A stretch of DNA of 64,000 bases from Gelatoporia subvermispora B. Lineage: Eukaryota > Basidiomycota > Agaricomycetes > Polyporales > Gelatoporiaceae. The stretch is from assembly GCA_000320605.2 (NCBI GenBank), contig KB445792.1:2254280-2318279 (forward strand), written 5' to 3'. Numbering within the stretch: the first letter of the stretch is position 1; every line of letters begins with the position of its first letter. The translations under genes and the position numbers were made by a program. Below the pieces are notes generated by a model, which worked only from the letters and a program-made list of their open reading frames with translations, had not been told where the DNA came from and ran no database searches. This document shows, piece by piece, positions 1 to 11,184 of the stretch.

Positions 1-584
1 AGACACATAGCATGAGGTACTTTCGGCAAACATAGTCAGAAGCCACATTCAGCCGTGCACCCCGGCAACGGTTGTCTGAGAAAGGGAAAACCATTTCATT
101 CGCCGCTATTCGTCCCGTGTGACCTCGCTGGTCCAGGTCGGTGGCGTGTGCAAGCCTCGAGGCAGATCAGGGTGATGAGACCCGAGCACACTGAATTGCC
201 TCTCGCCTGACACAACAATGTCAAAAATCACCAAGTTTACGAAGCCAACTTCCCGCCGCTCCGGGAAATCGGTGCACATTAACCCATCACCACATTCGGC
301 GGTTAGGTCCATGCGTACCGTACCGCGACATTCTATTTCGATCGAATTCGAATTGTGATCACGTTTGTCGGCGAACACAAAGGGATTTACTGACATCTTG
401 CTCGCAGCGTCTAGTTTCTCCACATGTTACTGCCTCTGTTTATTGACGTTAATACAAACAACCACTTCACTCGGTCTCAGCGTCACAATCTTCTGGAAGA
501 TCGACTATGGTCCCTGCTCGAGGATCCGAATGAGTACTATGTACGCATTGAGGATGGAAGGAGGATGGACTAAATTGCCATTTG
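1..584. other. Left-edge stretch, no recognised gene
   Basis: Nothing identifiable. A 105-codon frame on the minus strand (106-423) and a 90-codon frame on the plus strand (365-637) are open, but neither resembles a known family and the two overlap. I do not call either. The stretch probably holds the 3' flank of the gene at 585-1493. Confidence 0.4.
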
Positions 585-1493
585 TCATAAGACAGCACAT
601 TTTTTGCGGGTTTCCTGGCTCCCTAACGCGCTATTGACCATTCGGGATTCGAGCATCGTGAGCTCCACATCGCACTGAAGAAACCGAATTCGCTCATCCT
701 CCGGCCACTTCTTCAAACTCAAGAGACAGTCGAGATCTTGTATTCCGGCGGCGGTGAATCTCGGAAGAAGATCGGACAATGTCACCGATGACAAGAACGT
801 TGCCATGTTCTCAGAATCGCTAGATGATGCAACAGATGGCGAGGGGACGAGTGTCGCCCCGGAAGATGGCATGATGCTACCATGCAACCTTACAACACGT
901 TCTTCACGAAATGCAGCGCCCTGCAACAAGAGCGTCAGTGTATGTGTCAGTGGTGTGAGGGATCAATGCTCACATGTCTACCAACTTGGGATAATCCATC
1001 ATCGCCCCGCTTCCTTTCAGGGCTCCGCGCACCATACGAGTACTCAATCTGCGTTGTTCTGCGTTCTTCAGCCACAATGCGTTGACGGCGATGCTCGTGA
1101 TTGGCGGCCCATAGATATTGTCTCGCATATAGCGTCGCCGGCCACGCTCGGTCGTATCGACGCAATAATGGAAACATCTCGAGAGCCTCAGAGATGTATA
1201 ATCAGATTACTCGAGTCACCAAGTCAGGGGCAGCAGGGAACTCACAGCAAGTCTGAATTGCTCCACTTTGGCTGGGTCCTGGTCTGCGAAAGGGACTATC
1301 GTGTCTAGTATCTCCTTAATTAGTTTTCGAAGCTGCGCCTACGTCCATTGTCAAAATGCGGCTGTAAAACTATCATACTCTACTGGCAGCGCACCTTAAA
1401 CTGGCGGTTTCCCGCAAGCACGGGCAACACCTGTGCCAATCTGTGTTGTCGAGAAGAATATGGCTCCGGAATGATTTTGGTCCTAGCTTGCAT
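585..1493 (-). CDS. WPA-box/SAM-like protein, paralogue 1
   Basis: Function unknown; member of a five-gene family in this window. Exons read by eye: 1493-1395, 1338-1246, 1186-974 and 920-585, all joined by phase-0 introns (about 246 aa). Exon 2 is exactly 31 codons and begins AQLRKLIKEILD. Exon 3 begins ALEMFPLLRRYDRAWPA and then TLYARQYL, the conserved WPA box. The last exon carries a SAM-like helical domain of about 60 residues (AGIQDLDCLLSL, then WPEDERIRFL and a terminal VNSAL). The linker is short and rich in charged residues and Ser. No signal peptide or membrane segment is evident. This copy is inverted relative to the other four and separated from them by a kinase gene. The first exon (ATG at 1493, ending QFK) is inferred from the splice donor and an open in-phase frame, so it is the weakest part of the model. 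Confidence 0.72.
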
Positions 1494-2938
1494 GGGTGTT
1501 CTGAGTTTGACTCTCAAAACCGCCCAACGTACCCTTTTCACTAACAGCCGGTACCGCGGGACTGCTTAGGAGATTTCATGACGCAACCCCACTAGAACGA
1601 GGTATAGCACACGTTCTTGCCACGGCGAAACCGTCCCATTGCCAGGAATTTCGCAATGGCATCATTGGGAAGATGCGATGTTTGATTTGACCTTTCAACG
1701 CCGGACACGTTCCGACACCAATGAGTGTGACTGACATTTCATGCATTAGCGAACCTCGCCGTGTCCTCGCGTCCATACCACTTTGAACGCGACCCGACGG
1801 GGAAATATCATTATTACGGCACCATGGCCGCATCAGAATTCTGCGTTCCAGAGGAGATGCACGGTTGAGAAACAGAAGACAATAAGTCAGACACGGTGAG
1901 GTTCTCTGGTCATCAGTAGACAGGTTCTGGCTAGACGGGTCGAGCGGGGGCCCAGTTTGAACGTTTGAACTTCGCCGTGTCGCTTACGCCTGTGCCACAC
2001 GTGATCGCGTTCCCGATGTGGCGCAGAGATCGGCCATTCCTTCGTCAAGCAAAATTATGGGTCGAGGACTCGACGGCAACCTGAATCAATGTCGGTGTGG
2101 GGCACGTACTTGCGATGTTGCACGCAGAACACACAATCTCCCCAAATGAGCAGATCTAGACGACCACGTATGCGTCGCATCGCACATATCACCAGTCTTT
2201 GGAGAGAACGAATTCGAAGAGCAGTCGAAATCCGTGTTGTGTCCTTTGCAAGGTGTCATCACATACTTTATCCACTCACGGCAACACGTCACCGCTCCCT
2301 TGCTCACCCATCCCTGACAAACCGAATCTGAGAAAAGGGCGAATGCTGATAATACACACAAACAAGACGAAAACATGCGACGCATGTGGGCGCGCAAATA
2401 TAAAACAGTTACGTAGGTTTACAGGCATGCAGACAACATTTGGCATCGCGAGACCCGACACAGGTGGGAAGTGATTGAGGCAGTGCGACGGCCCAGCCCA
2501 ATGTCCTCGACCAGGATCCCAAGTGGGGGCAAGGCAAAGAATGCGGCAGGCCGAATGCGTGAATGGTCCGGCGTGCGCGAATACAATCTTGGATACGCAA
2601 GCATGAATGCCCCCCCACAACGTGAACAGCGGGGCGTATATTCGTGCGCATGTGGAAGGCCGGTACTGGTGTGGACGTGGGCATAGGCGGATGCCGATGC
2701 GGACAAGGATGGGAATGAGGAGGGACGGGGGAATGGGCGGAGGTTATCAATGGTGTGTGACACGAGACACGAAGGGGAAAACTGCAGGCGGACAGAGACA
2801 GCGCGACGGGCTACAGGCAACAAATAGAGGAGTCGAGGGACAATGGACGAGGGGCGGCGGAGTGGTGCGAGATGTGTAGAGTGCGTGCGAGGGACTCAAT
2901 AAGATAGGATCCTGGTCTAGGGACGGCTCGCGTCCGGG
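1494..2938. other. Intergenic stretch between paralogue 1 and the kinase 3' end
   Basis: No gene could be supported. It contains the presumed promoter of paralogue 1 and the 3' flank of the kinase. A 103-codon minus-strand frame (2397-2086) starts with a hydrophobic, signal-peptide-like segment and has several cysteines, but has no other support. The part from 2400 to 2880 is purine-rich on the plus strand with many short open frames that look accidental. Confidence 0.4.
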
Positions 2939-5455
2939 CTAGTCCACCCTCATCGGGCTCATCGGCACCTCCATCTCCTGGTGCGCGGGCCCGTCCGCCA
3001 GCGGGCTGCCCACAGCCGTGCCGACGACACCGCCATCAACCCCGCGGCGATGTCTTCTCCCAAGCAACGTCGCACCATCCAGGTCGAGCTCAAAAGGCAC
3101 ATTGCCCTTCCGCCTTCCCCGATCACGCTGGCCCGCCCGCCCATCGTACCCTGCAGGATCCCGCACCGCACGCTTCGCAGTGGCTTTCGCACCCGCACCG
3201 ACAGGTGCATTCTGCGCTTGCTGCTGCATCTGCACCTGGTCCTGCTTCCTCCGCGCCTCCCGGAGCTTCGCATGGTCGACTTCATCCTCCGCGTCCTCCA
3301 TATCTTCGTCACTCTCGTTGAGGCCCTGCAAGAACCCACGATTCGCTCCGCCACGTGCAGCACGCCGACGCGCGCCCTCTTCTTCCATGCGGTGAACGGC
3401 ATAGGTGACATCGAATGCCTCCTTGAGCGAAGCGAGGCCCGGCGAGCGGATGCCGTGGGGCCCGGCGAGAAGTGGCGAGTCGAGCGCTCGTGTTGGTGTC
3501 GGGAGCGCTGGCACTGGCGGTGCAGGTGCAGCAGTGCACCACGGATGTGCGAGGAACTCGTCAATCGTGAATCGTTGTGCGGGATCAACGCAGAGTAGGT
3601 GCGTAATCAGGTCCTTTGCTGATATGAAATCCCGTAAGTGGTTTTATACTTCATTTGAGTCGAGAGATACCCACCAGTAGCGCTTATCGAGTCCCACCAC
3701 GGACTCAGGAACGTGTAATATCCGCGAGCAACCTTCTCGGTGAGAACGTTTATGCTTTCGTCGTAGAATGGAGGGAAGCCGCACAGGAGTGTGTATAACA
3801 CACATCCTAGTGCCCACATGTCCACGCTCTTGCTATAGCGCTCATCCTTGACGATCTCGGGAGCAGTGTATCCGACGGTACCGCAGGGCGTTTGTGTATG
3901 CTCGTCCCAAACAACCTTGCTAAGCCCGAAGTCGGCGATCTTGACGCGGCCGATCCCTCCTCCACCGACGCCTGGGATGAACTCGCCCTCGTCCTCCTTG
4001 TCCTCTTCGAACATTTTCGTAGGCGCGTTCTTGCTCGGGATAATCGGAATGCGCTCAAAGAGGAGGTTTTCGGGCTTTATATCACGGTGGACAACGCCCC
4101 GCTCTTCGTGCAGATATCTGATACCCTCCGCGACCTGCATAATGACATGGCGCGCGAGATTCTCGCTAAAATATGTCAATTTCACGATCTGATGAAATAG
4201 CTCGCCGCCTTCTAGGACTGTAACGGATACGGGCATCAGCGAATGCGTACTCAACTACAGATCGGCAGGGCGTACGTTCTAGGACAAGGAAATAGTGCTC
4301 TGGGGATTCCGAGAACGAGTAAAGCTCCACGATTGACGGGTGGTTGATACCGCGCATAATCTGCACCTCTGATAACAGGGTCAGATGTCAGCGATTGGCA
4401 TACGAGGGTGGATCTGCTCACCTTTGAGGATGTTCGCACGCTAAGGATAGGCAGGACCATGTCAGCTAGGCTTGACATGAAGTAGTAAAGGCAGTAGCAC
4501 CTCCGTCACACGCGGTTTTTTCTTAAACTCGCGGTTCAGGTGCTTGTCACCGGCCTGGGGACGCGGCGCAGAAAAAGAGCGAAACATGGATGATGAATAG
4601 TGGGAAAGAATGGGGAGAAACTGATACTAACCTGTGAGGCACTGAGCTCGTACTTGCGCACGACCTTGACTAAAGCGCGGAGCGATGCGATCAGCGTTGG
4701 GCCGGGCGCAATTAAGGCAACTACAGCGCGGCGGCGTACCTGCGACCTTCTGGCCTGTGGACAGATCGATGGCCTTGTAGACGTTGGAGAAGGCACCACT
4801 GATGGACAGCGGAGTCAGTGCCCTGTTCGAGCGTGGGCTGACATATTGCGCATGCAGCGCGCTCGAAGGTGGCGCGAGTCATGATGACGCGCGATGGCGA
4901 CCGACACCAGAACATGGAACCCTTGGGATAGCAAGGGAGCCGTGTTCTGGATGGATCGCCGGATCGGAGGGGAGGAAGGGATTTTGTGTATTGCATTCCG
5001 AGAAGGCCGGAGCCGTAGCGGCTGGCAGCCCGGCGGGGGCAATGAGTAATATGAAACGGCCACTCACTCGCCCATCTTGTCGATAAGTTTGTAATCTTCG
5101 AGGCCCACGTAGGTGGGCATCTTGCCCTTGGCCTCGCGCTCCTCCTGCACGATTTGCTCGAGGTGCTCCTTGTACTTGGAGGAGGACTGGCTGGTAGATT
5201 GGGGGCTAGCCTGCTTCTGTGTTTGTTGCTGTTGCTGCGGAGGTGTTTCACGCTGCTGCCGCGTGTGCTGCTGCTGCTGCAGTGCCGGAACATGCGGCTG
5301 CTTCGCAGACTGCTCGTCTTGTCTGACGGTGTGGTGGTTCTTCCCATGTCGGATGAGATCTGTGAACCGGAAGGTGGTGAGTGCGAGAACTGAGGGGAGA
5401 AGGGGAAAGTATACGAACTCTTGAACGCGTCGACGACGCCTGAACCCGACGGCAT
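2939..5455 (-). CDS. CAMK-family serine/threonine kinase, RCK (Rck2/Srk1)-like
   Basis: Protein kinase of the fungal RCK group, whose yeast members (Rck1/2, Srk1) act downstream of stress MAP kinases. It starts at 5455 with MPSGSGVVDAFKS. A Gln-rich stretch (polyQ runs near 5220-5290) precedes the kinase core. Visible subdomains are a split Gly loop (GAFSNVYKA), VKVVRKYE with the ATP-binding Lys, HRDIKPEN, DFGLSK, the activation loop GTVGYTAPE, and LLCGFPPFYDE. About 35 extra residues separate HRDIKPEN from DFG, as is usual for RCK kinases. The C-terminal tail after TIDEFLAHPW is acidic then basic and coiled-coil-like, ending in MSPMRVD at a TAG (2939-2941). At least six introns interrupt the gene. 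The family assignment is confident; the exact orthologue is not. It lies inside the WPA/SAM paralogue cluster but shows no link to it apart from position. Confidence 0.88.
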
Positions 5456-7394
5456 GATAGTCGAACGTAGGGGTGGTATCGGAGGTATGTTATGGAACGG
5501 AAGGAGGGGATAGTCGTGGTAGCAAAGACAGACCAGCCGCGCAAAAAAGGACGAGGCAATGGCAGAGGAGCGCCGCTGGGCGCCGCTAACCCATGCTTGC
5601 CTTTGGCCGGTCACACACATAACGTCATCAGCCTCATACGTCACCTGCCTTTTTTGGCAACTACCAGACGCCCACTCCGGACCTGCCCAGCTCCCGTGTC
5701 ACGTTCACAGCTCTCTCTTATATTACTCTGTAATTATCAGCCACTCCCTGTTGAGTTTTGCCCAAAATCACAGAAGAATATGGTGCGCTACCTAGTGGGC
5801 CGTCGCTCAGACGACAAGTTTGGCCGGACACTAGCTGGTACGGTTGCCAATATTATTGGCGGGACAGGGTGCGCCCGGCCCCAGGGTCGCGGTCGTCGTC
5901 ATACTCCGACCTTTCTCGCCCCGCCATCAATTATCAGTCTGTGGAGTGTCTCTTTCAACGCTGCAGATATGACTCCTTCTGCGGGCCAGTCCTGCCTTGC
6001 TCGGGCCTCGGCATCCTCGTCATACTGTGTGGGTCCAGCCCCCCACGATCGACCGTCATCCCGCAATACTTCTCCAGTTCTCTAGCGCGGAACCTGGCGC
6101 GTCGGAGCTGCACCCACGAGCGGCGTGCGTATATCCTCCGTTGCGGGGCTGATCACGATAGCACAGTACCGAACAACGCATCAATTCTCATCGTACAATC
6201 ATCGAGATCGTTGCTCCAGTCTACGGACTGCATGCACCCACACGATCCTCTCGCTAAAGTCACCAGTGTGTGTTACTGGATGACTTCCCGTAAGGAATCT
6301 AGGGCCAGTTTTCCTAGATTTTGTGTCCCAGATGGCCTAAGCGAACGGCCGAGCGTGACATTTTCAAACTCCGACGGGCATCCTAAATGCTCCCAGACGA
6401 CGAAGTTGGGTCGAGGGGGGTACCCCCTCTCCCAGAGCTTTCCAAAGTTCGCTTACGGCCGCTTATGTCGCTTGAGGTGCACAAACATATCTCCGTCTCC
6501 TACGACGACCGACGCCTGCCGTTTATGGCCATTCGTCGAGCTTGATGATGTCATCGCTGGGTGCACTCAACTTCGCGATGCTGCTCCTTGCAATCTACAT
6601 TGCAGAATTGCAAGGGGCCCGAGAGTAATTGCGTGTCATCATCGGAGAAGTGTCATCATCTGAGAAGGACATCTTTCCTCCATAGGGAGAGCACATCAGA
6701 ACACGCGTAGACAGGACAGAGGTGTCGCAGATTTAGGGAAACTGGCCCTAGACATAGCCGTTTGGGACGCTGCACGTGCTTACGGTTTGGAGCCAGTTTC
6801 GGCAAGGGGCGCCGGTCACACTTTTTGCGAGTCCGCAATCTAGGGAAACTGGCCCTAAATTCTTACGGGAAGTCATCCACTGACTTTCGAACATCTGCAT
6901 CTCCGAGTATGGCGGTGTCGCCAGGCGCCACTCGGTCGATCATCCCGGCGCTTGGAACGAGCCGCCCTTCCAAATACGGCACTAAGCCTTCAGGCTTTCC
7001 AAGTTTCTTTCGTGTATTATTGTATATCCTCCACTCCGCTTCAGCACTCCTAGAGCTGGTTTACAAACCTAGAAAATCGCATCATGTATACCTGCATGGC
7101 GCATGTCCGGATCAAGCGGTAACGCGGCCTTTTCAACCCGAGAACCCGCCCAAGCTCCCACGCCGCATCAGCCGAATGCTGCTAATCCTCTAAGTTGCTC
7201 TGTAGGTGTTCGTGTAGCGTGTTCCATGCTAGAACGACAATCTGATCACGCCGCTTACGACATCAGTTTATGGGTACATATGAGGCGGATCGTAGCTGCA
7301 TGGTATAATTCGGCTGCATCACTGTCGGCCGTCACCAATGTGTTCACGTCTCATACCATGCCCTCCGGCCTCCAAGGACAGGTCCCTGCGCAGA
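5456..7394. other. Intergenic stretch containing an inverted-repeat element
   Basis: Promoter side of both the kinase (minus) and paralogue 2 (plus). A 301-codon plus-strand frame (5758-6663) is open, but its composition (many Ser, Arg, Cys, Pro and no recognisable motif) and its overlap with the inverted-repeat element at 6277-6879 argue against a gene. Nothing else is recognised. Confidence 0.4.
6277..6879. mobile_element. Candidate MITE-like element with ~44 bp terminal inverted repeats
   Basis: The left end (6277-6320) starts TGGATGACTTCCCGTAAG and the right end (6837-6879) is its reverse complement with only a few mismatches. Both ends continue into a shared TAGGGCCAGTTT motif. A third copy of the inner motif (6730-6752) lies inside, in the orientation of the right end. 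The element is about 603 bp and carries no transposase, so it would be non-autonomous. I could not see a convincing target-site duplication, so the superfamily is unassigned. Confidence 0.6.
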
Positions 7395-8560
7395 ATGATG
7401 GATCTTGATCAGACACACTTCCGCATCTTTACGGTACGTTGCCACTCAAGACGTAGTAGGTCCTGGACTACACGTGCTAACGCCATTCTAGGGTGAGATG
7501 CGCAGGCTGATATACGAGGTGCTGAAACTGGACAAAAGGATGTGGCAACAGAATCCGAAAGCTGTCGATGAGTACAGGCGCAGGGTATGTGGACCAGCAA
7601 CATGACCCTGTTGCGCGCGCCTGACTGGACTGTGTAAGGCAATCGAGGCATGGCCAGATCTAACCAACTATGAGAAGGCCTGGCCGGCTATCCAATACGC
7701 AAAGACCCACATTGGGTCGATGTTAAAGCCCTCCGCTCGGGACAGCGGTGCTACGCCGGAGGCCCACAAGTGGAAAATTTTGGCAGCTCATCAGCGAGCG
7801 CTCAAACTTGAGGTTTGCAATCATCCACATGAGACGCGCGCCCATTCTCATTAACGACAGGGCTGCATCGTTCAGGACGAGGACAAGGGCGAAGAATGGA
7901 GCGGACTATCCAATACAGTAAGTGTGAAGCACTAATTCTGCGTTCGCCACAGCTCACGTCGAGCAGGTCTACAGTGACCCGCCGCCGCCGCCCCAGCCCC
8001 CCGTGCAAAAGAACATCTCAGCCCTGCCCTCGCAGCCCTCACAAGGAGCCTTGTCAGTCTCTCCGAAGTGGTCGCCTTCCTCTGCCTCGACCTTCACCCT
8101 TGTCTCCCCGCCATCTCCTCCTCGTGCTCCCAGGCTGCCCTTACCCCGCCGTCGCCCGCCTCCTCTACCCCGCAACCTCCACAAACCCCCTTTCACACAG
8201 TCTTTCTCCCGCGAGCCCTCCGTCCTCCCGCCTGACACCGACACTTGCACCTCCACCTTTGCCTACGCCTGCACAGACCCCGGCCCCGACACCACCATTA
8301 CCACTACTGCCGCCGGCGCTCACACCATACTTGACATCAAACCGAAAACATCTTTACAAGCCTTCCTCGCCTCACTCTCCCCGCCGTTGCACCACCTGCA
8401 CGCGAAGCTCGCCGCTGCGGGCCTCGCGACGCGCGAGGACCTTGCGAGCATGGCCGACTGGAGCGAGCGCGAGCGCTGCGCATTCCTGCGCGAGAGCGTG
8501 GAGCTCAGCGCGTTTGATGCTATCCGAGTGAATAGGGTGTTAGCCAATCTCGGCGCGTGA
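7395..8560 (+). CDS. WPA-box/SAM-like protein, paralogue 2
   Basis: Unknown function, same family as the gene at 585-1493. Exons: 7395-7433, 7492-7584, 7639-7812, 7861-7917 and 7967-8560, all phase 0, giving about 317 aa. Exon 2 is exactly 31 codons (MRRLIYEVLKLDKRMWQQN near its start). Exon 3 carries the WPA box (YEKAWPAIQYAK). The linker is the longest of the family: low-complexity, Pro/Ser/Thr-rich and with a run of five prolines, so probably disordered. The C-terminal SAM-like domain reads FLASLSPPLHHLHAKLAAAG, then WSERERCAFL and RVNRVLANLGA at the stop. Intron 1 contains a good CTAAC branch site. The last exon is clearly GC-richer than the first four. The start is the first of two adjacent ATGs. 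Confidence 0.8.
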
Positions 8561-9677
8561 GGTAAGGGGCACAGGACGGCGCAAGCTGATACGCCGCGTG
8601 GGTCACGGCAGAGGCGTGTTGTGCCAAGGTCCTGGACCGTTTCCCGTATATTCAATACCGCGCTATCGAATTGCCCATTTTGAAAAATTGTGCAATACGT
8701 ATTCCATTGTGTAAAATCCCCCTGTCGAGTTTCGGAGTGAATGATGCTCACTGGGAAAGGGAGTGCCGGGGACCTCCCCGATGTGACATGACGCCAATCC
8801 AGGTCTAGCCGTCCCCGTCGATTCATTATGCACAACTTCATCAGAATATACGTGCGCAGCCTCGCCTCGCACGGCCGTGCGCCCACAAACTCCGCTTGTG
8901 CCGCGCTAGCGCGCCCCCCTCGACACGATCACGTGTCCGGGGTTCGACGCGAGCGGCGAAGTGGGCGACGGCGAACAGCGGCGAACTCGCTCACGCTTCC
9001 TCTTGTGCGTCAGCCCGCTGGCCGCTGACGGCGTCGACGAGGTACCCGAACACGCGTTTTCCGCAACTTGTGTTCTGGGGACATGGTCGAGTGTTAGTGG
9101 AATGTGCTCGCTTACTCTGTCTCTCGGTGACGAGTTTCTGCCGCATGGTCCGACGCGTCAAGTTGGCATCCTAGGGTATCCTAACCTTTTGGAGTGTCTT
9201 GCCGGAGATTTGTGTTCTGGTGCTCCTCGCATTTCTGATATTCTTTCGGGGAAAACGGACAGTTGATGCTTCGGGTAAACGCTTCGGTGGTCACCGTGTA
9301 TGGACAACGTATCGCCGCTTCGCTATCGGCGAGCACGAGCGGACAGTGCCGTAGGGAAGATGCATACGAGACATGGGACCTGAGTCTACCATATCTCTCG
9401 TGTGCGTCTCGGTACCGACAGCGAGGTCAGTCTTGACATAGCCTCCGCATCAGGAAAACGTTGCATTTACATTGGCGCCACTTTTCTTGCTTTGGGCTAT
9501 CAAAGCGGGAAAAGCGGAAAAATACAAGTCCAGGGTGACTGAGATTTTCCGACTTTTGCCACTTTCAGGGTGCTTATCGCCCGGGAAAAGACGTAAAAGT
9601 GGCCAAAGTGAAAGTGAGATTTTGCTGATGCGGTATCTGAACACGCCATCCAACGCCTCGAGAAAGAGAAAGAGGAT
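8561..9677. other. Intergenic stretch between paralogues 2 and 3
   Basis: No gene seen. Around 9480-9620 an AAGTGGC/AAAGT-rich segment forms an imperfect inverted repeat centred near 9590 (GCCACTTT on one side and AAAGTGGC on the other). Presumably this stretch is the 3' flank of paralogue 2 and the promoter of paralogue 3. Confidence 0.4.
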
Positions 9678-10709
9678 ATGGGTTTGATACCACAGCCGCA
9701 TCGTGCTCTTACAACCCTCAAAGACACCGCGAGGCTTCGTGATGAGGAGTCAATCGGAATAAGAGTCAGTTCTCTGAGTAGTTTTGGTTTTGCCAATTTT
9801 TACCTCAAGGTACTGCTCATTCTCCCAGAAACACCTACGCAAACTCATACAGGATATACTCGACCCTACGATCTGCCTCAAGTTGCAGGACAAAGCTAAA
9901 GTACAGCGATACCGCTGCCTCGTAAGTTGTCTGAAAGACCTGATCGGATCTACTCATAACCCTCACAACGCTCAGGCGTTGAAGACGTGCCCGCCCTTAC
10001 GAAAGTACGAGCACGGCTGGCCGGCAATGGCCTACGCGAAACAATACTTGTGGAAAGTCAACCACGATATCCGGCGAGGGCAGGGCCGTCAAAAAGGGTG
10101 GTGCAGGAATACAAAAGACGTCGGGATGAGGGTGGGTGAGCACCTGGCAGGCGAACCTACTCTTTCGGTGAAGCACAGACACGAAAGCAAGGGGGGTACA
10201 GTGATGCAGGCTCGTCTTAGAAACCAGCGCTGCTCGAAAGGACGAGCACGGCCAACAACCGTTGTGCGATCCACTCCTTCGAGTTGGCACTCCAAGGCTG
10301 GCCTTCTCGCTACGGTCAGTCTCTTTAAATATTCCGTGGTCGCGCACTGATCACTGCCTCATAACAGGATTCAAACAATGTCGATCCCTCAGCTCTCGAA
10401 GAACGTCACACAGTCGAACTGCCACTGCCTTCGAATTGCTCCTCGATAACGCTCCGCGAAACCGAGGGTCAGGAATCACTCTCTTCCTTCCTCGCAGCAA
10501 CGAAGTTGTCACACATGCGCCCGAATCTTGTCACGGCAGGAGTCGATAGCTTGGCCTTGTTTCTGATCATGTTGGATTGGCCGGAGGACAGGCGCATGTC
10601 GTTCCTGCGCGTCAAGCTGGGTTTGACGATGCTCCAGTGCCGTGTGGTAAACGGAACATTGGGAAGTCTGGGTATTTGCGCTCCATGCACGTCTGGTGGT
10701 AGTTTGTAA
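9678..10709 (+). CDS. WPA-box/SAM-like protein, paralogue 3
   Basis: Unknown function, third family member. Exons: 9678-9764, 9829-9921, 9976-10314 and 10368-10709, all phase 0, about 286 aa. Exon 2 is again exactly 31 codons (KHLRKLIQDILDPTICLK at its start). Exon 3 starts ALKTCPPLRKYEHGWPA, the WPA box, and continues into a basic linker. The final exon has the SAM-like domain: FLAATKLSHMRPNLVTAG, WPEDRRMSFL and VVNGTLGSL. The WPED-x-R-x-x-FL segment is closest to paralogue 1 (WPEDERIRFL), so these two may be sister copies even though they lie on opposite strands. A short C-terminal tail with cysteines follows the domain. An additional small intron in exon 3 cannot be excluded, but the frame is open. 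Confidence 0.75.
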
Positions 10710-11184
10710 GTTTGACGTCTGTCCGCCCACGTTCAGAACCATGCGTGGTGCCTTAACGTTATTTGGATGATACAATTTTGCCGCGCGGGAGCACCACTTT
10801 CGGCAATCTTCGAACCGAACCCATCCGGTCCGTGTTAACGCCAACGGAATATGTTATAATAAAGGTTGAGTGCTAGGATCTTTTGCGGTCGATTGAATAA
10901 TGACAAATGTGAACGGCCATGACTACGGCGTTTCGAAGCTCATCACGTCAGGAAGAGACAATGTAGATGTATCCTTCGCCCCAGAAGAGATTGTGGCGGG
11001 CTCATCCGGACTCAAAGACATTTGCGAATTCACCAAAAATTACGTTCAGAATGGATCAACGTGGCTGTATCATCACATGAGGTTTTGCCGTATTCACCCC
11101 GCTACAATCACGTCCCGACCAAGATCGACCGTGGGGTCGCTCTCAAATACTCGAATGCGATTTTCTAGAGTGTGAAAGATCGGG
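10710..11184. other. Gap between paralogues 3 and 4
   Basis: It contains a 91-codon plus-strand frame (10900-11175) starting MTNVNGHDYG, ending 9 nt before the chosen ATG of paralogue 4. It could be an upstream exon of paralogue 4 or an upstream open frame. I could not find a convincing splice donor, so it is left uncalled. Confidence 0.4.

Noticed and set aside
4721..5644. 307-codon open frame on the minus strand
   Set aside because: It is another phase of the kinase gene region and conflicts with the well-supported kinase exons.
5758..6663. 301-codon open frame on the plus strand
   Set aside because: No family resemblance, random-looking composition, and it runs into the inverted-repeat element at 6277-6879.
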